A DNA stretch of 64,000 nucleotides from Ciborinia camelliae (lineage: Eukaryota; Ascomycota; Leotiomycetes; Helotiales; Sclerotiniaceae): NCBI GenBank assembly GCA_025890175.1, contig JANPYM010000010.1, positions 1,084,427 to 1,148,426 of the forward strand, in the 5' to 3' direction. Shown piece by piece: positions 25,101 to 37,113 of this stretch (positions are counted from its first letter, which is position 1; every line of letters starts with the position of its first letter). Below the pieces are notes generated by a model. It was not told the origin of the DNA, did not search any database, and saw only the letters and a program-made list of their open reading frames with translations. The position numbers and the translations under genes were made by a program.

Positions 25101-26756
25101 ATGATTGTGAAAGTAAATTTGTCAGTCATTGCATTTGCAGCAACTCTCTTATCCTCAAACTCTTTTGCTTCTGCGCTTTCTGCGAATGAGATTCCCTCGG
25201 ATACACCCATCTCGTCTTTACTGGCATCTGCCAATGCGCATCTGGCAAAAGGCGAAACGAATGATGCCTTAACTTACTACGATATTGCGATCGCCCGCGA
25301 TCCATCTAACTATCTAAGCCATTTCCGTCGCGGAGCTGCCTACCTGTCCCTTGGTCGAATGGCTCTAGCTGCCCAGGACTTCGATAAGGTATTGTCAATC
25401 AAACCGGGACATGAACCTGCATTATCACAACGGGCGAAGATTAGAGCAAAGAATGGGGATTGGGATAGTGCAAAGCAAGATTATCTTGCTTTGGGCGCAT
25501 CTCATGGAGCCGAGGAAGAACTCGCAAGCTTAGTCGAGGCCCAAGGTGCGGCTAATTTGGCCATGGATGCAGAGAAGAGCCGGAACTGGGAAGAGTGTGT
25601 GACACAAGCGGGAGTGGCAATCATGGTTGCCTCCAAGGCGCCATCACTCCGCAAAACCAGAGCACATTGTCGATTTGAGCGCGGAGAAGTCCAAGAGGGA
25701 ATGAGTGATCTTAAACATGTTCTTCAAATGCAGCCAGGACTTACGGATCCCCATCTCCAAATTTCTACGATCAACTTTTACAGCTTGGGAGAATTAGAAC
25801 AGGGTATGGATCAGTTGAGGAAATGTCTACATTCGGATCCAGATTCGAAGAGCTGTAAAAAGTTGTATAGGAGAGAGAAGACCATTGACAAAACCTTAGC
25901 CCAGGTTCAGAAGTTTTTTGAAAAGCATCAATACTCGAGTGGGGTTAAACTTCTGGTCCCATCTGAGGAGGATGTTGGATTAGTTCAAGAGATTAAGGAT
26001 GATATTAAGGGGTCCCAAGAGGCTGGCATAATACCGAAGCATGCGCCAAATCATCTTGTAACTCGCATTGTGGAAATGGTTTGCCAGGCTTACCACGAGG
26101 TATGTTTAAAGGATTAGACTCTCCCTTTATTTACTAATACAATTCAGACCAAGAATGTCAAGAAAGCTACTATATATTGTGATGAAGCTCTTTCGCTGAA
26201 CGAAAACTCCCTCTATGGGCTTCTCCACAAAGCTCAACGCCATATGGAAGCCGAAAACTACGAAGCTGCGATATCCTCCCTCAACACTGCAAAGGAGCAT
26301 CACCCCGATGCAAAACAGATAGGAGGGCTCCTGCAAACTGCCCAGGTAGAGTTGAAGCGAAGCAAAACAAAGGATTACTACAAGATTCTAGGGGTTTCTA
26401 AGGATGCGGATGCGCTTCAGATCAAGTCGGCATACAGAAAATCTGTCAAAGTAAATCATCCCGACAAGGCCCACAAGCAAGGAATTAGTAAGGAACAGGC
26501 TGAAAAGAAGATGGCGGCCATTAATGAAGCATATGAAGTACTGAGTGATCCTGAACTGAAGGCTCGCTTCGATCAAGGAGATGACCCGAATGATCACGAG
26601 CAGCAACAAAGAGGCCATCCGTTCCAAGGAGGTAGCCCATTCGGCGGTGGTGGATTCCCTTTCCAACATGGCGGTGGACATCATGGTGGTGGACATCATG
26701 GTGGTGGTCCGCAATTCAACTTCAAGTTTAGCCAAGGAGGATTCAATTTCGGTTAA
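25101..26756 (+). CDS. ER co-chaperone with TPR repeats and J domain (DNAJC3/P58IPK-like)
   Basis: Probable ER-lumen co-chaperone that binds unfolded clients through TPRs and passes them to BiP/Kar2. Exons 25101-26099 and 26148-26756 (48 nt intron) give 535 residues. An N-terminal signal peptide is visible (MIVKVNLSVIAFAATLLSS, then Ala/Ser-rich cleavage area). TPR helices fill about 45-390 (for example LAKGETNDALTYYDIAIARD and YLSLGRMALAAQDFDKVLSI). The J domain starts at KDYYKILGVSKDADALQIK near 408 and contains the HPD motif needed to stimulate Hsp70 ATPase. The tail is Gly/His/Phe-rich with a duplicated GGGHH unit. No HDEL-type signal is seen, as in animal DNAJC3. The ATG at 25101 is used; the frame upstream has no ATG. 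Confidence 0.88.
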
Positions 26757-27581
26757 GAAGACATTCCGATTTCAGGCGTTGATTGGAGTTTTAAGTTGGC
26801 GGCGATTCAACCATGCAGTATATGTTCAAATTATCGAGATTCTGGATTCTAAAGATGCCCTTGTGATGGATAGCGTTCAAGAGAGAATACAAATTTCCAA
26901 ATCAGTCTATTCTCCTTGGTATTGTAATATGTGATTGTGATTGTCACGAAATGTCGAGCTACATATTGTATTTTTTTTTTTGATTGTATCAATACGGAAA
27001 AAAGCAAAAGAACTAGGTATCATCTACACTGTATGGATAGGTAATGACACACTTCCTTTCTCTTCAGATACATCGATACCTAGTACTCGAGTATCGGTAT
27101 TCAATTGGTGAATTATGCTCTTTGTCATAACTCATAACCAAGGTAGAACAATGAAATCAGTCACGACGAGGCTTCATCGTCAGCCTTGTTGAATTTCGGC
27201 CCTAGGTTATTTATTGTACGAGTAATAATAAATCCCGAGGGCATGGGCATAATATTGAGTTTGACTTGAATGCGGGTCCCGGTCACCCACCAATGCCACC
27301 ATCACCCACCACAAACTTCAAAAGTATACAACTTACCTACATCTTCCATTACAACTTATTACTACCAACTTTCTACAAACGGCGGTGCAACAGTGAGTGA
27401 TTCAGTGTCTGTGTTGATCACGACAAACTGAGATTCGATTTACAACTCTTATTATTTGTACGGCCCATTCTCTTCCTCGACTATAATAATATTTTGCACA
27501 AATGAACTTCGGGATGCTCTTACGATAGTATAAATACTGGTACCTTCTCTACGATCTCTCTTTCGGTTTCGACCAACCATT
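26757..27581. other. 3' flank of TPR-DnaJ gene and promoter of Ldb17
   Basis: 825 bp with several T/A homopolymer runs (for example near 26970) and CCATCACCCACCA repeats near 27295. Short open frames lack features. No gene seen. Confidence 0.5.
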
Positions 27582-29131
27582 ATGGAGGAATTCGAGGTCG
27601 CATACACTTTAGACAATGAACAACAATTCTGGGATGGTATGCACACATGGATCACTTGAAATTGGTGTGACTTGGAGTACTAAAGTTTGCTTCTAGAAAT
27701 CGATGACATCGTTTCTGCGAAATGTGCTTCGCATCAATTAATTGATAATGCGCTGCGATCCTACCTACACTTTACAACCAACTTCAAAGAGGAATATCTG
27801 CAATCAGAGTTCGAGGTGGCAAAATGTTTGCACAAGTTGATGCAGAGTGAACTATTCGCAGCGAATTCGGACTATGTGAGGACGCAGATTGTTTATAGTT
27901 TTATGCAGGAGGATGTACCAGCTACGCTACATGTGATTACGAGCTTTCTACTATTCGACGGACGCAATAATGAGACAACTTTCGAGATGATGAATAAGGA
28001 GGGTTGCTTCCCGAGGTTGTTGGACTTGATCAAGAAAGGGAATAGAGAAGATCCAACTTTGCATAGATTGCTGTTGGAACTTTTGTATGAGATGTCAAGA
28101 ATGCAAAGACTCAGTTACGAGGACCTGGGCCATGTGGATGATGATTGCATTGCATTTCTCTTTCAAATAATTGAAGAGCTATCGGATGATGTTGATGATC
28201 CTTATCACTACCCTGTTATTCGGGTTTTGGTAAGCCCCTGCTGAAGGATGTATGCGCCAACTGCTAACATTTTCTCTAGTTGGTCTTGAATGAACAGTAT
28301 ATGGTTGCCTCTACATCAACACTGGATCCTTCTCATCATCTAACAAATCGAGTTGTTAAAATTCTCAGTCACAGGGGGTCATCTTATATGACCTTTGGAG
28401 AGAATATCATCCTTTTGCTAAATCGCGAGACTGAAACCTCCCTACAACTTCTGATCCTCAAGCTTCTATACCTATTATTTACTACAAGAGCTACCTACGA
28501 ATATTTCTACACTAATGATCTCCGCGTCCTCTTGGACGTCATAATTCGTAACCTCCTCGATCTCCCTAATGAGTTTGTCTCTCTCCGTCATACATATCTT
28601 CGAGTCCTTTACCCATTACTTGCTCATACACAATTGAAAGAACCACCACATTACAAGAAAGACGAGGTAGTAAAAGTTTTAAGTATCCTCGGTGGATCAG
28701 GAAATACACATTGGGAACCAGCAGATGAAACCACCTTGCGACTGGTTGAGCGAGTAGCCAAAGTTCCCTGGCTCCGAGACGATGACATCAGTGAAGGAGA
28801 AGTTGCGCGAAAACTCCTCGGTATAAGTCTTTCACCGTCACAAACCGGCAGCTCGATAAGTGTTTCGGATGTAGCTGCTGTTACGGAAAAACCTGGTGTC
28901 CAAACACCAAGTCGCAAGGCGGAAAGTGGAAGCACAGTGCATGATCATGATGTCCCTGTAATGGCTCACTCAGACGAACTTCCGAAGAAAAAGCGTATGC
29001 TACCCCCACTCCCACCGGCGGTTAGAGCAAGTAATACACAGAAGAAAGTACCACCGAAGACACCGCCGAGGAGGAGAACGAGACTTAAGGCTATGGTTAC
29101 ACAACCACCTGAGGCGACGGAGGTTGAGTAA
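27582..29131 (+). CDS. ldb17: SPIN90/Ldb17/Dip1-type Arp2/3 regulator
   Basis: Family of S. cerevisiae Ldb17, S. pombe Dip1 and human SPIN90 (NCKIPSD), which activate Arp2/3 without a mother filament at endocytic sites. Exons 27582-27636, 27697-28229 and 28280-29131 encode 479 residues. The first exon supplies only [18 protein letters not shown] and is joined by a 60 nt intron; the second intron is 50 nt. Helical armadillo-like repeats run from about 20 to 360 and include [22 protein letters not shown] and [16 protein letters not shown] segments characteristic of the SPIN90/Ldb17 leucine-rich domain. The C-terminal 120 residues are disordered with Pro-rich SH3-ligand-like motifs ([22 protein letters not shown]), which fits binding to endocytic SH3 proteins such as Sla1. 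Confidence 0.88.
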
Positions 29132-29659
29132 TGGACTGTTGGAATCCTGTGTATTATAAGTTGACTTGGAGTTATCGTAGGGGGATTAGGGTTAACATGG
29201 GAAGGTCTGGTCTATGTTCCTCCAAAAATACATACAGTGGCGTCGGAGTGAGGAGTGTAGGGATGGGTTATTCATCTCTATTCAAGCATTGAAATTGGGC
29301 AATTGAATAGTAGTTATCAAAAGTTTGAGTGTTACCAAGTAGGACACTCATCTTGTATTTGAACATCGAGGTTCAGTTATTATGCCTTGCATGAAGACGA
29401 TATAGAGTACAACCGACTTTGAATCCATACTCATTGCTTTATTTCGAGTGCTGTCATTATATATGCATCGCCTTCTTCTAGAGGTATCGAAATTCCATAT
29501 CAAGATGAATAAGTATTCATTCCTCCTTGTTGTCTTCGCTTTTGGGGGTCCCAAATTTTCCAACGCCTAGACTTCTTGCATCTCCTACTTATTGTACACC
29601 AAGCTTTTTGTGGGCTCAAAAACAGTTCCCTTTCAATAAAGATCTATCTGCCACATTGT
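29132..29659. other. Convergent 3' flanks; left boundary of accessory island
   Basis: Between the ends of Ldb17 and P450 A. No reading frame or repeat of note. Conserved housekeeping synteny appears to stop here. Confidence 0.5.
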
Positions 29660-31870
29660 TTAACATTTCGCTCGAGGTCTCATTCTCAATGTAATACTAG
29701 CTTTGGGGATCAGAGCAGTTCTCCATTGAACAGATCTCGGACCCTTAATTTCTTCTAATTCACCCTCGTACTCTGTAAGGATTTGCGAGAGAACAAGTTT
29801 CAGGACTACGACCGCGTAGAATCTACCAGGACTTTCATTACGTCAGACTTCAATTTACAAAAGTAGGTCTTGACTTACCAGGTTATACGTCCAGCGCCCC
29901 ATACTAGCCAAGAGTCCGACCGGTCAGAGAGCATGGATGGATCTTTTTTAACACTCCCTGGTCCAGTTGCATTCTTCAAAAATCGACGACCATCGAAAAT
30001 TAAAGCATTGTGAAAATGCTCATTGTCCCGCATCATGGTGCGGTATGGAACGCTCACCTCTGTCCCTTTCGGGATGCGTAAGCCATCAGAAAACTTGAAT
30101 TCTTCAAGAGCATGGCGTCGTATACCGGCTATCAAGACATCAATACGATAACTGAATAGAGATAGAATCCGAGAAGAAGCTTACTGCTCTCAAATGCGCT
30201 TAATCTTGCCGACTCTTTGAGGAAACTATCAAGCTCCGGCAAACCTGTAGCCATGGTTTCGAATCTTGTAAAAAGTGGCCCGTCTACCTCGGCTTTCAAC
30301 GAAGCTAAATATTCCGGGTGAGAGTATAGGCCCACAAGGGCGTACGTAGTTGCCTAATAACAAATAGTTGGTGGTTGGGCCTCTCATGGGATTGCGACGG
30401 CTGCTGGACTGAACTTACAATCGCCAGGGTATGGAGTGATCCATACCATATTGCCATAATCTCACCCACCAGTCTATCGGCACTCCATATCTCCGACTTG
30501 GGAATGGTATCAATGAGCCATTGTATGCAATCATCCTGAGACCGTTGTTAGATCCCCTGCCTTGAGAAAGTTTTATATTGTTGGTGGGAGTGGAAAAGGG
30601 ACAGATGAGTAATGAACATCTACAAAACCAGATGGAAGCCTGCTACATCAAGTATCCGATTTGAAAAGGCTCTTTCAGCCATGATTGACTTACTGCTTGT
30701 GTACCATCATAGTCCCCGGATCCTGTGGAAGCATTTTCCATCCTTTGTTGTACAAGTGGCGAGAGGTACTTGTACATTACTGATGCTGACTTATGATTAT
30801 GTGTCAATAGTCTAGCAACAAAGCTATGCAGTGTTAGCCAATTTCAACTTTTAGGTTAAGACATGGGATGTACGGTGCAATATTTCTAGGCAAGATTCGG
30901 ATGGCTTCTGCAGCTAGATAAACATCTTCGGGGAAATCAAGGGCGGCCTTCACAAAATCGGTATCCCCAGCTGTGATGTGAATATATCAGTCGAGTCAGG
31001 CAACATGCAAGGGGTATTGCACTCACATAATTCTTTAGGAAAGAAGGCTACACAATTGAGTCGAGTGATCATTCTTTTCGAAGCCGCAAACAAAGGAACG
31101 CGTCTCCAACCTACGCAATATTAGCCTCTAGTTGAAAAGAGATTGCAAAGTAATAGGCCATCTTGTGACAATTTTGAACTGCTCATCTCAGTTGCGAGTT
31201 GATCTTGTATCTCTCTCTCTTCAAATTGGGGACAAGTTGTGGTAAGCGAGTTGTGAGGAGACTTCGTAGGGCGCGAACGAAGCCAGTTCCTTCTATACCC
31301 CTCTGGTCTTTCCACTCAAATCCATGCATAGTATACTTTGGTTGAAGGAACTTGTCGAGAGTTAGCGAATGAATTGCCCAAGATTCTCGCGATCGAACCT
31401 GTTTCGCAACGGCATGAAGGGATAACACATTTCTAGGTGCTTTATCCAATTCCCTGATGTGGCACTGAGATGTAAACCATTGTAATTTTCCCCTCTGGCG
31501 TCATTATCTCGAATGGCTCCCGAGCCGACTGAGATGAACTTGTTAGCGCAACAGTTCTGATGATGAAGCCACGATTAAACCTACTTTATTGTACATCTCT
31601 TCTATGATGGATGTGCCATTAAAAAGGTATCTGTACGCCAAAAACTTCTCTCGTACGACTAAAGGTAGTCTCTTACACTGGAGATATAGTCAACTCGGGG
31701 TAATTTCATAACGAATAGAGCTTTATTTAGCATTTCCATGGCCTTACCTGCTTGATGTATTGCAAGCGAGCCTTGCTGAGCAAAGACGACAAGATATAAA
31801 CAAGGCATAACAACGTTACAAAAACCAGAAGAATAAGCAATTGTTTGTCTGGGAGAGTGTTTCGAAGCAT
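29660..31870 (-). pseudogene. Cytochrome P450 A, apparently disrupted
   Basis: Microsomal P450 with N-terminal membrane helix (LLILLVFVTLLCLVYILSSLL). Exons by hand: 31870-31748, 31677-31585, 31528 to about 31160, 31110-31027, 30970-30874, 30811-30694, 30535-30419, 30353-30185, 30128-29879, 29831-29660. The K-helix ExxR (KESARLSAF) and heme loop WGAGRITCPGRFYA are intact; an intron splits the heme Cys codon. Three defects lie in the third exon. Near 31453-31462 the frame changes in a CA repeat, just before IRELDKAPRNVLSL. Near 31209-31221 it changes back in a GA run, where LKRE should continue as IQDQLATEM. The intron at 31158-31111 starts GCCTAT instead of GT. Read literally, a stop follows the first shift. 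Domain order otherwise matches fungal class II P450s of secondary metabolism; the substrate is unknown. Confidence 0.75.
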
Positions 31871-32889
31871 GCCAACTGCAATATAAAAAAGAAATTTAAG
31901 ACCAATAACTTCTTGCTGGAGGCAACGTAAGTGCTATTTTGACTGCTGATTGATTTCCACACAAAACAGACACAGCGGCACAGCGATCGATCTCTCTGTT
32001 CTTTTTATTGAATGCTAAGCAGACGCAAGCACATTTCATGATTCACTTTGCTCCGGAAGACAAATAAGCACAGTTCCCCCTTGGTCTATCTGCACTTAGG
32101 ATTCCCAAATAAGGACATGGTGAGAACATATCTTACTCTACTGCGCCCCTAGGCACGCCAAACATGATGTTCTGACGGAAGCGATTGGGGTATTGGTAAC
32201 TGGATGGAGCTGCAGAACGGCATCGCCGTCGCCTTCAACTTAAAAATCGGCACGTCTTTCATCACTTGTGACCCTAAGCTGAGTAAAGTGATGGTGTGGG
32301 AACCCACGAACCCAGAAAAGTAATCATTTATTTACGAGAAATCAAGTACATGTAGAAACTGTGCCACGCACGTTGTGTCACGATTCTTCTCTGGACACAC
32401 ATCGGACGATTTATGAGAATGAACGAGACGATCCGTACATATGCATGTATATATGCATGTATATATGTAATGACGTGCGGCTGACAGATGGAATTTGTCC
32501 CCTGCTAGGTAGGATCCGATCCTGGTGTGTTTTGATGCGTGCAGCACATACTTCGGGTGTTGATGTATGAAGAAGGTACTACCCAGATACTGTACTACAG
32601 GAGGTGGGTAGTAAAATTTCCGCAACACGAACACGAACACGAACATGAAATGTTACCCCACCATTCTCGCCATTCTCACTACCTACCTACCATAGGACGA
32701 ACGGGCAACGGGCAACGGGCAACATATTCAGTCAACCATTCATATTATTAGCCATCAATGCTATCAATAGAACTTTAAGTCGTAATATTACCTATGCAAT
32801 ATTCCCAAATGCAACGCCATAAAGTGAATCATATTAGATCAATCATCTAACTTCCAACTTCCAACAGGAATATTTCAGAAACCATAATT
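31871..32889. promoter_or_regulatory. Divergent promoter region between P450 A and P450 B
   Basis: About 1 kb between two head-to-head P450 genes, the arrangement expected for co-regulated cluster genes. It contains ATATGCATGTAT repeats at about 32440-32465, a CGAACA triplet-like run near 32625-32645 and a GGGCAAC repeat near 32700. I recognise no specific transcription-factor site. Confidence 0.4.
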
Positions 32890-34548
32890 ATGGCCAAATT
32901 CGAGATTTGTTTACTCTTAGCCATTTTAGGAGTATCTTTTATCATTTTAAGCAGGGCTCTTCGTCGCACGATCAGCAAAGATTCTCGGGAACCCCCAAAA
33001 GTTGAAGCAACCATTCCATACCTCGGTCATGCCATAGGTCTCTTTTGGTACAGGAGTGCGTACTACACCAGACTTTGGTAAGTCATCCTCATAGAGAGTA
33101 GAATCTCTCGTACGGCCAAATACAAGTGCTGACAAGAGCACCTCCATATGCATAGCCAAAAATGGAAAGCGCCAATCATTTCGATCTCCATGTTTGGCGG
33201 AACAGTTCACGTTGTAGGCTCTGCAGAACTGATGCACTCTCTTCACAGACAGGGCAAGACAGCCTCGTTTTGGTACTTGGAGGCACGATTCACAGCCGAG
33301 CTCGGGGGGCTGAGCAGAGATGCATCGACAAAACTGGTTGCCAATCTAGAGCCAGCATCCGAAAACCCTAGTCTTCTGATAGATGGTTTGAAGGCCACAC
33401 AACAATCAATCTCTCCTCTTGGCGGAGTTGATGACATGATCCGAGCTGCAGCAGATGTCATCAATACCCGCCTTGACAATTTGGCAAGCGAAGTAGGCAA
33501 CAGCACTTCAACTACAGATCTATGGGCATGGGTTCAGCATGAAATCACAGTCGCCACAACGGAGAGTGTCTATGGCCCCGCAAATCCATATCGAGAGTCA
33601 AAGGTAGAAGTTGGATTCTGGTATGTCGTACTCGAACAGCTCATTCCTGCCGGATGCAGCTAAATTTGATCTAGGAATTTTGCTGATGACAACATTGCGC
33701 TCTTGCTGACAAAGTTTCTTCCACATTTCGTTGCCTCAAAAGCCATCAATGGCCGAGCTGTAGTAGTCGAGGCAATGAGTCGTTACTTCGCTAATGGCGC
33801 TCATGAGAACGGCCCATCACTCGTCAAGGCAAGGCATTTAGCTCTGTCTGCCGAGATGAGTCATGATGATCTCGCTAGGTTTGAGTGTGTGAATGGTATT
33901 GCAATAATGACGAACACGGTCCCTACAGCTTTTTGGACGCTCTTCCACATATTCTCCGATCCAGTGCTTCTTGAAGAAGTTCGGGAGCAGGTTAGAGCAA
34001 TAACAGCAACCGAACAATCACGCGAGACAGGTCTTTTGAAGAGAAAGATCAGCCTTCGGAAACTTAAAGATGCGCCACTGCTCTTCTCTACACAACAAGA
34101 AGCCTTACGGTTCCGAGCTACTGGATCAGGACCACGTATGGTCATGGAAGATATGATCATCGGAAATGACCAGTATCTGCTCAAGAAGGACTCAATCTTG
34201 ATCATAGCCAACAGAGCGTTACACTTCGATAAAGAGACGTGGGGTGAAACTGCAGACTTATTTCGTGCAGATCGCTTTTGTGGCAAGGTCCCTGGGCATG
34301 CTTTCCGAGGCTTTGGTGGAGGTGTGAATTTATGTCCTGGTCGAGGCTTCGCTATGGCCGAGGTAGCAGCGCTTGTGGCAATGCTAACAATTAGGTTCGA
34401 TGTATTACCGGTAGAAAATAGCTGGGTTGAACCTGGGCAGGATCTCAATAATATGTCCATCCAGATTGCTCCACCCGGAAGGAATGTTATGGTCAATATA
34501 GTACCGAGGAAAGATTCAGGCGAGGAGAAATGGCATTTTGAGTCATAG
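32890..34548 (+). CDS. Cytochrome P450 B, CYP7/CYP8-like
   Basis: Intact membrane P450 of 508 residues. Exons 32890-33077, 33156-33620 and 33675-34548; introns 78 and 54 nt. Membrane helix at about residues 5-25. The I-helix reads MTNTVPTAFWTLFHIFSDP, without the usual A/GGxD/ET acid-Thr pair, and resembles the ANTxPxxFW form of CYP7 sterol 7-alpha-hydroxylases. The K-helix ExxR is in QEALRFRATGSG, with a Phe-Arg-Ala-Asp-Arg-Phe stretch in place of PERF, and the heme loop is FGGGVNLCPGRGFAMAE. CYP7/8 members act on sterols or prostanoids; a sterol or triterpenoid substrate here is inference. It lies head-to-head with P450 A and tail-to-tail with the 3-beta-HSD gene. Confidence 0.88.
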
Positions 34549-34885
34549 TTTTGGACATTTTACTTCGCACGCACGAGATGCTATATGGTTTTATCAATTG
34601 ATGAGGCAGATTGGTTGTTGATATTGACCCGCGATGCGATCTAGAACAGAGAAAATGACTGCCAAAATTTTCACGGTATCCAAATCACAATTTCTCTTTT
34701 TCAAAGATCGAACCAAATTGGAACATTGACGATTGCTTATTTTAATAAAATTAGAACATTGATGGCTTGTTATTTCATTGAAAAGGAATATTCATAGGTA
34801 TGAAATTGAGAATACTGGAATGCTGTGATGATATGAGAGTTACCGGTCACGCTCATATCGTTACAAATGCTAATTCCGGTCACCC
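34549..34885. other. Convergent 3' flanks of P450 B and 3-beta-HSD
   Basis: 337 bp with AT-rich short repeats (AATTAGAACATTGA-like, twice near 34720-34755). No gene seen. Confidence 0.5.
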
Positions 34886-36079
34886 TTACGTAGAGACTGC
34901 TCTCTCAAGTCTCTTTGCCCAGCCATCATGCTCCAGAGACCATATTACGGCCGCCCTGAGACCCCTCTCAAAATCCTGATTTGGTTCATACTCAAGCACC
35001 TTCCTCGCCTTTTCAATACTATACGTATGCTCGAACAGCGCATACTCTACCTGCTGCTTTCCCAACTGGTATGGCCGTTTATTCCCAAATGTAAAGATCC
35101 AGAACACCAATTCCAAGCATGAGGAAAGGACCAAGGCAAACCATGTTGGTAAATAGAAAATGCGTTCGTTCTTTGGCTTGTGGCCGGCAAACTCCCAGAT
35201 CATTCTTGCAAAGTCCCAGAATTTATGTGATTCGCCATCATGGATATTGAAAGCCTCTCCGTCTGCCGTGGTAAGATTAGAGGATCTTCGTTTGTGCGTG
35301 TCAAGAAGAGCTCGCGCCAGTAGAAGGTGAGAGACTGCTGCATTTTCGACACTGCAAAAACTCCAGAGATTGTTGTCATCACCAAGTACCACGTTTGTCC
35401 GACCTTTTTGCAAAGCGTTGAGAGCGCCGGGAATGCAAATCAAGTCATGCGTTCCGTAGATGATCGGAAACCTCAGGGCGCCGGTGTAAAGGTAGCCCTC
35501 CCATGAGAATGCTTTCTTTATAGGCTTATCTATTGGCAATGGCTCATTCGCATTCAAAACTAGTTTCTCTGCCAGAGCTTTGCTTCTTCCGTACGCGGGA
35601 GCTTTGGGATCACTATCCGCGAGAAGAGATTCTTCGGTAAGATTAATATGCTTCGGGCCCGTGTAAAGAAGAGACGATGAAGTGTAAATAAGTGCTTGGA
35701 CATTCGTTGACTTTTTGGCGATTCTGAGAAGGTCCTTCGTTCCTTGGATCGTTACCTTGTCATAGTCTTTAGGTGTTCCTGTGACGGGGGATGGAGATGC
35801 AGCGTGTATAATCACAGTGGGCTTAACAGCATCAATCAGATTCTCAATTGAGCCGTTGTCGGTAAGATCAACATCGTGGTAACTAGCTCCGCTAATTCGG
35901 TTCTTGCTGTGGTTAGCAGAGCGACTGGCGACGGCGACGGCAGAAAATGTCGCATTTTCAACAAAATGGTGCACCAGATGGTAACCAACAAACCCGCATC
36001 CTCCGATGACGAGAATACTAAGGAGCTCATCTCCGCCGGCTGAATCCTGACTATCCTGACTAGATGTCTTCATTGCCAT
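34886..36079 (-). CDS. 3-beta-hydroxysteroid dehydrogenase / Erg26-like
   Basis: NAD(P)-dependent extended-SDR enzyme of the 3-beta-HSD family, which oxidises a sterol 3-beta-hydroxyl; Erg26 does so with loss of a C4 carboxyl. Single exon, 397 residues. The Rossmann motif GGCGFVG lies at about 26-32, the catalytic Ser in YTSSS near 134, and the YxxxK motif (YGRSK) at about 163-167. A hydrophobic segment near 313-331 (WFALVLSSCLELVFWIFTF) should anchor it in the membrane, as in Erg26 and vertebrate 3-beta-HSDs. The open frame extends 54 codons upstream to 36241, but that part is Tyr/Ile/Leu-rich and leader-like; I chose MAMKTSSQ. It is more likely a paralogue for specialised metabolism than the housekeeping Erg26, given the P450 neighbours; that is inference. 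Confidence 0.85.
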   Translation of the reverse strand: MAMKTSSQDSQDSAGGDELLSILVIGGCGFVGYHLVHHFVENATFSAVAVASRSANHSKNRISGASYHDVDLTDNGSIENLIDAVKPTVIIHAASPSPVTGTPKDYDKVTIQGTKDLLRIAKKSTNVQALIYTSSSLLYTGPKHINLTEESLLADSDPKAPAYGRSKALAEKLVLNANEPLPIDKPIKKAFSWEGYLYTGALRFPIIYGTHDLICIPGALNALQKGRTNVVLGDDNNLWSFCSVENAAVSHLLLARALLDTHKRRSSNLTTADGEAFNIHDGESHKFWDFARMIWEFAGHKPKNERIFYLPTWFALVLSSCLELVFWIFTFGNKRPYQLGKQQVEYALFEHTYSIEKARKVLEYEPNQDFERGLRAAVIWSLEHDGWAKRLERAVST

Positions 36080-37113
36080 CGCCAACAACAGCTTTGCGTG
36101 AAATTGTATTTCGAATATTGCGAGTATGTAAATTGAGAGATGCGTAAGTGTGTAAAAATACGGATAGTTTGGGTATGAGGCTACATACAATATGTGACTT
36201 TCTTGTTTGCGATCCAGGATCCAGCCTTGCAATTGCAACAAATTGCTTGAATCTATAATAACCTTACTTTTTTTGACCTATAAGTAGGTACCTAGGTACG
36301 TGTTGGGTAATTCTCATTGATCCAAAATAATTGCGAGGGTTCTTGAGGAGAAGGTAGTGAAGTAGAAACATGCCACATTTTTTTAGATGGTTGTGCCGCC
36401 GGTACGCATGCTGGAGCATAACTATAAGTAATTGGACCAACGAAATCTTTGTGCCTCCACCAATGTTCTTTCCAGTTGCATGGATATTTTGAGAAAAACA
36501 ATAATCAATACTTATATTATTGGATTTTTAAACATACCTACAGTAGTCCTTCATGTACTTTCCTCGTTTTTCACCCGAATCTCTTACTTTCCTTTCCTTA
36601 TTAAGAGGCAAAATAGTTGATTATTGGAACCGACTCGGTGAGGGTGGTCAAGACTCAACACGCGTTGAAGAATTTCCATCTACCTACCTACATATGATCT
36701 ATTTTAGGCACATAAGCCTAGAGAGACTTATTATCGATTCTTCGGCAAGAACTTTCATTGGTGACAGAAGACGTACATTTCTTCACATTGTCACATATAT
36801 ACGGTTGGTTGTACGACTGATGAATTGGGGTCTGGTGGTGTCTTGCTGAGGGGTGTTCTACTGTGAAATCATGGCGCAGTACCTCCCTCTAGTGAGCGCG
36901 GTGCCACTATGACTTGATTGTTGCTTCGGAATAATGGCAGAGAGTCTTGGGCCAGTGCCATCCAACTGACTGCTACTTGAGTACTATCTCGAGATACAAT
37001 TTCTATATAAAATCACATTTTGTTCGTTCGTTCTTTCTTTCTTTTCATTACGTTGTTGATTCTGTTTTCTAGTAATCCCAAGCAGCAAAGGAAGCTCATA
37101 TTATTGTCTTTTT
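36080..37113. promoter_or_regulatory. Divergent promoter region, 3-beta-HSD / rhodopsin-domain gene
   Basis: 1 kb between divergent genes. It contains the palindrome GTACCTAGGTAC at 36288-36299 and a CT-rich tract (TTCGTTCTTTCTTTC) near 37022-37045, just upstream of the rhodopsin-domain gene, typical of fungal core promoters. Confidence 0.45.
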
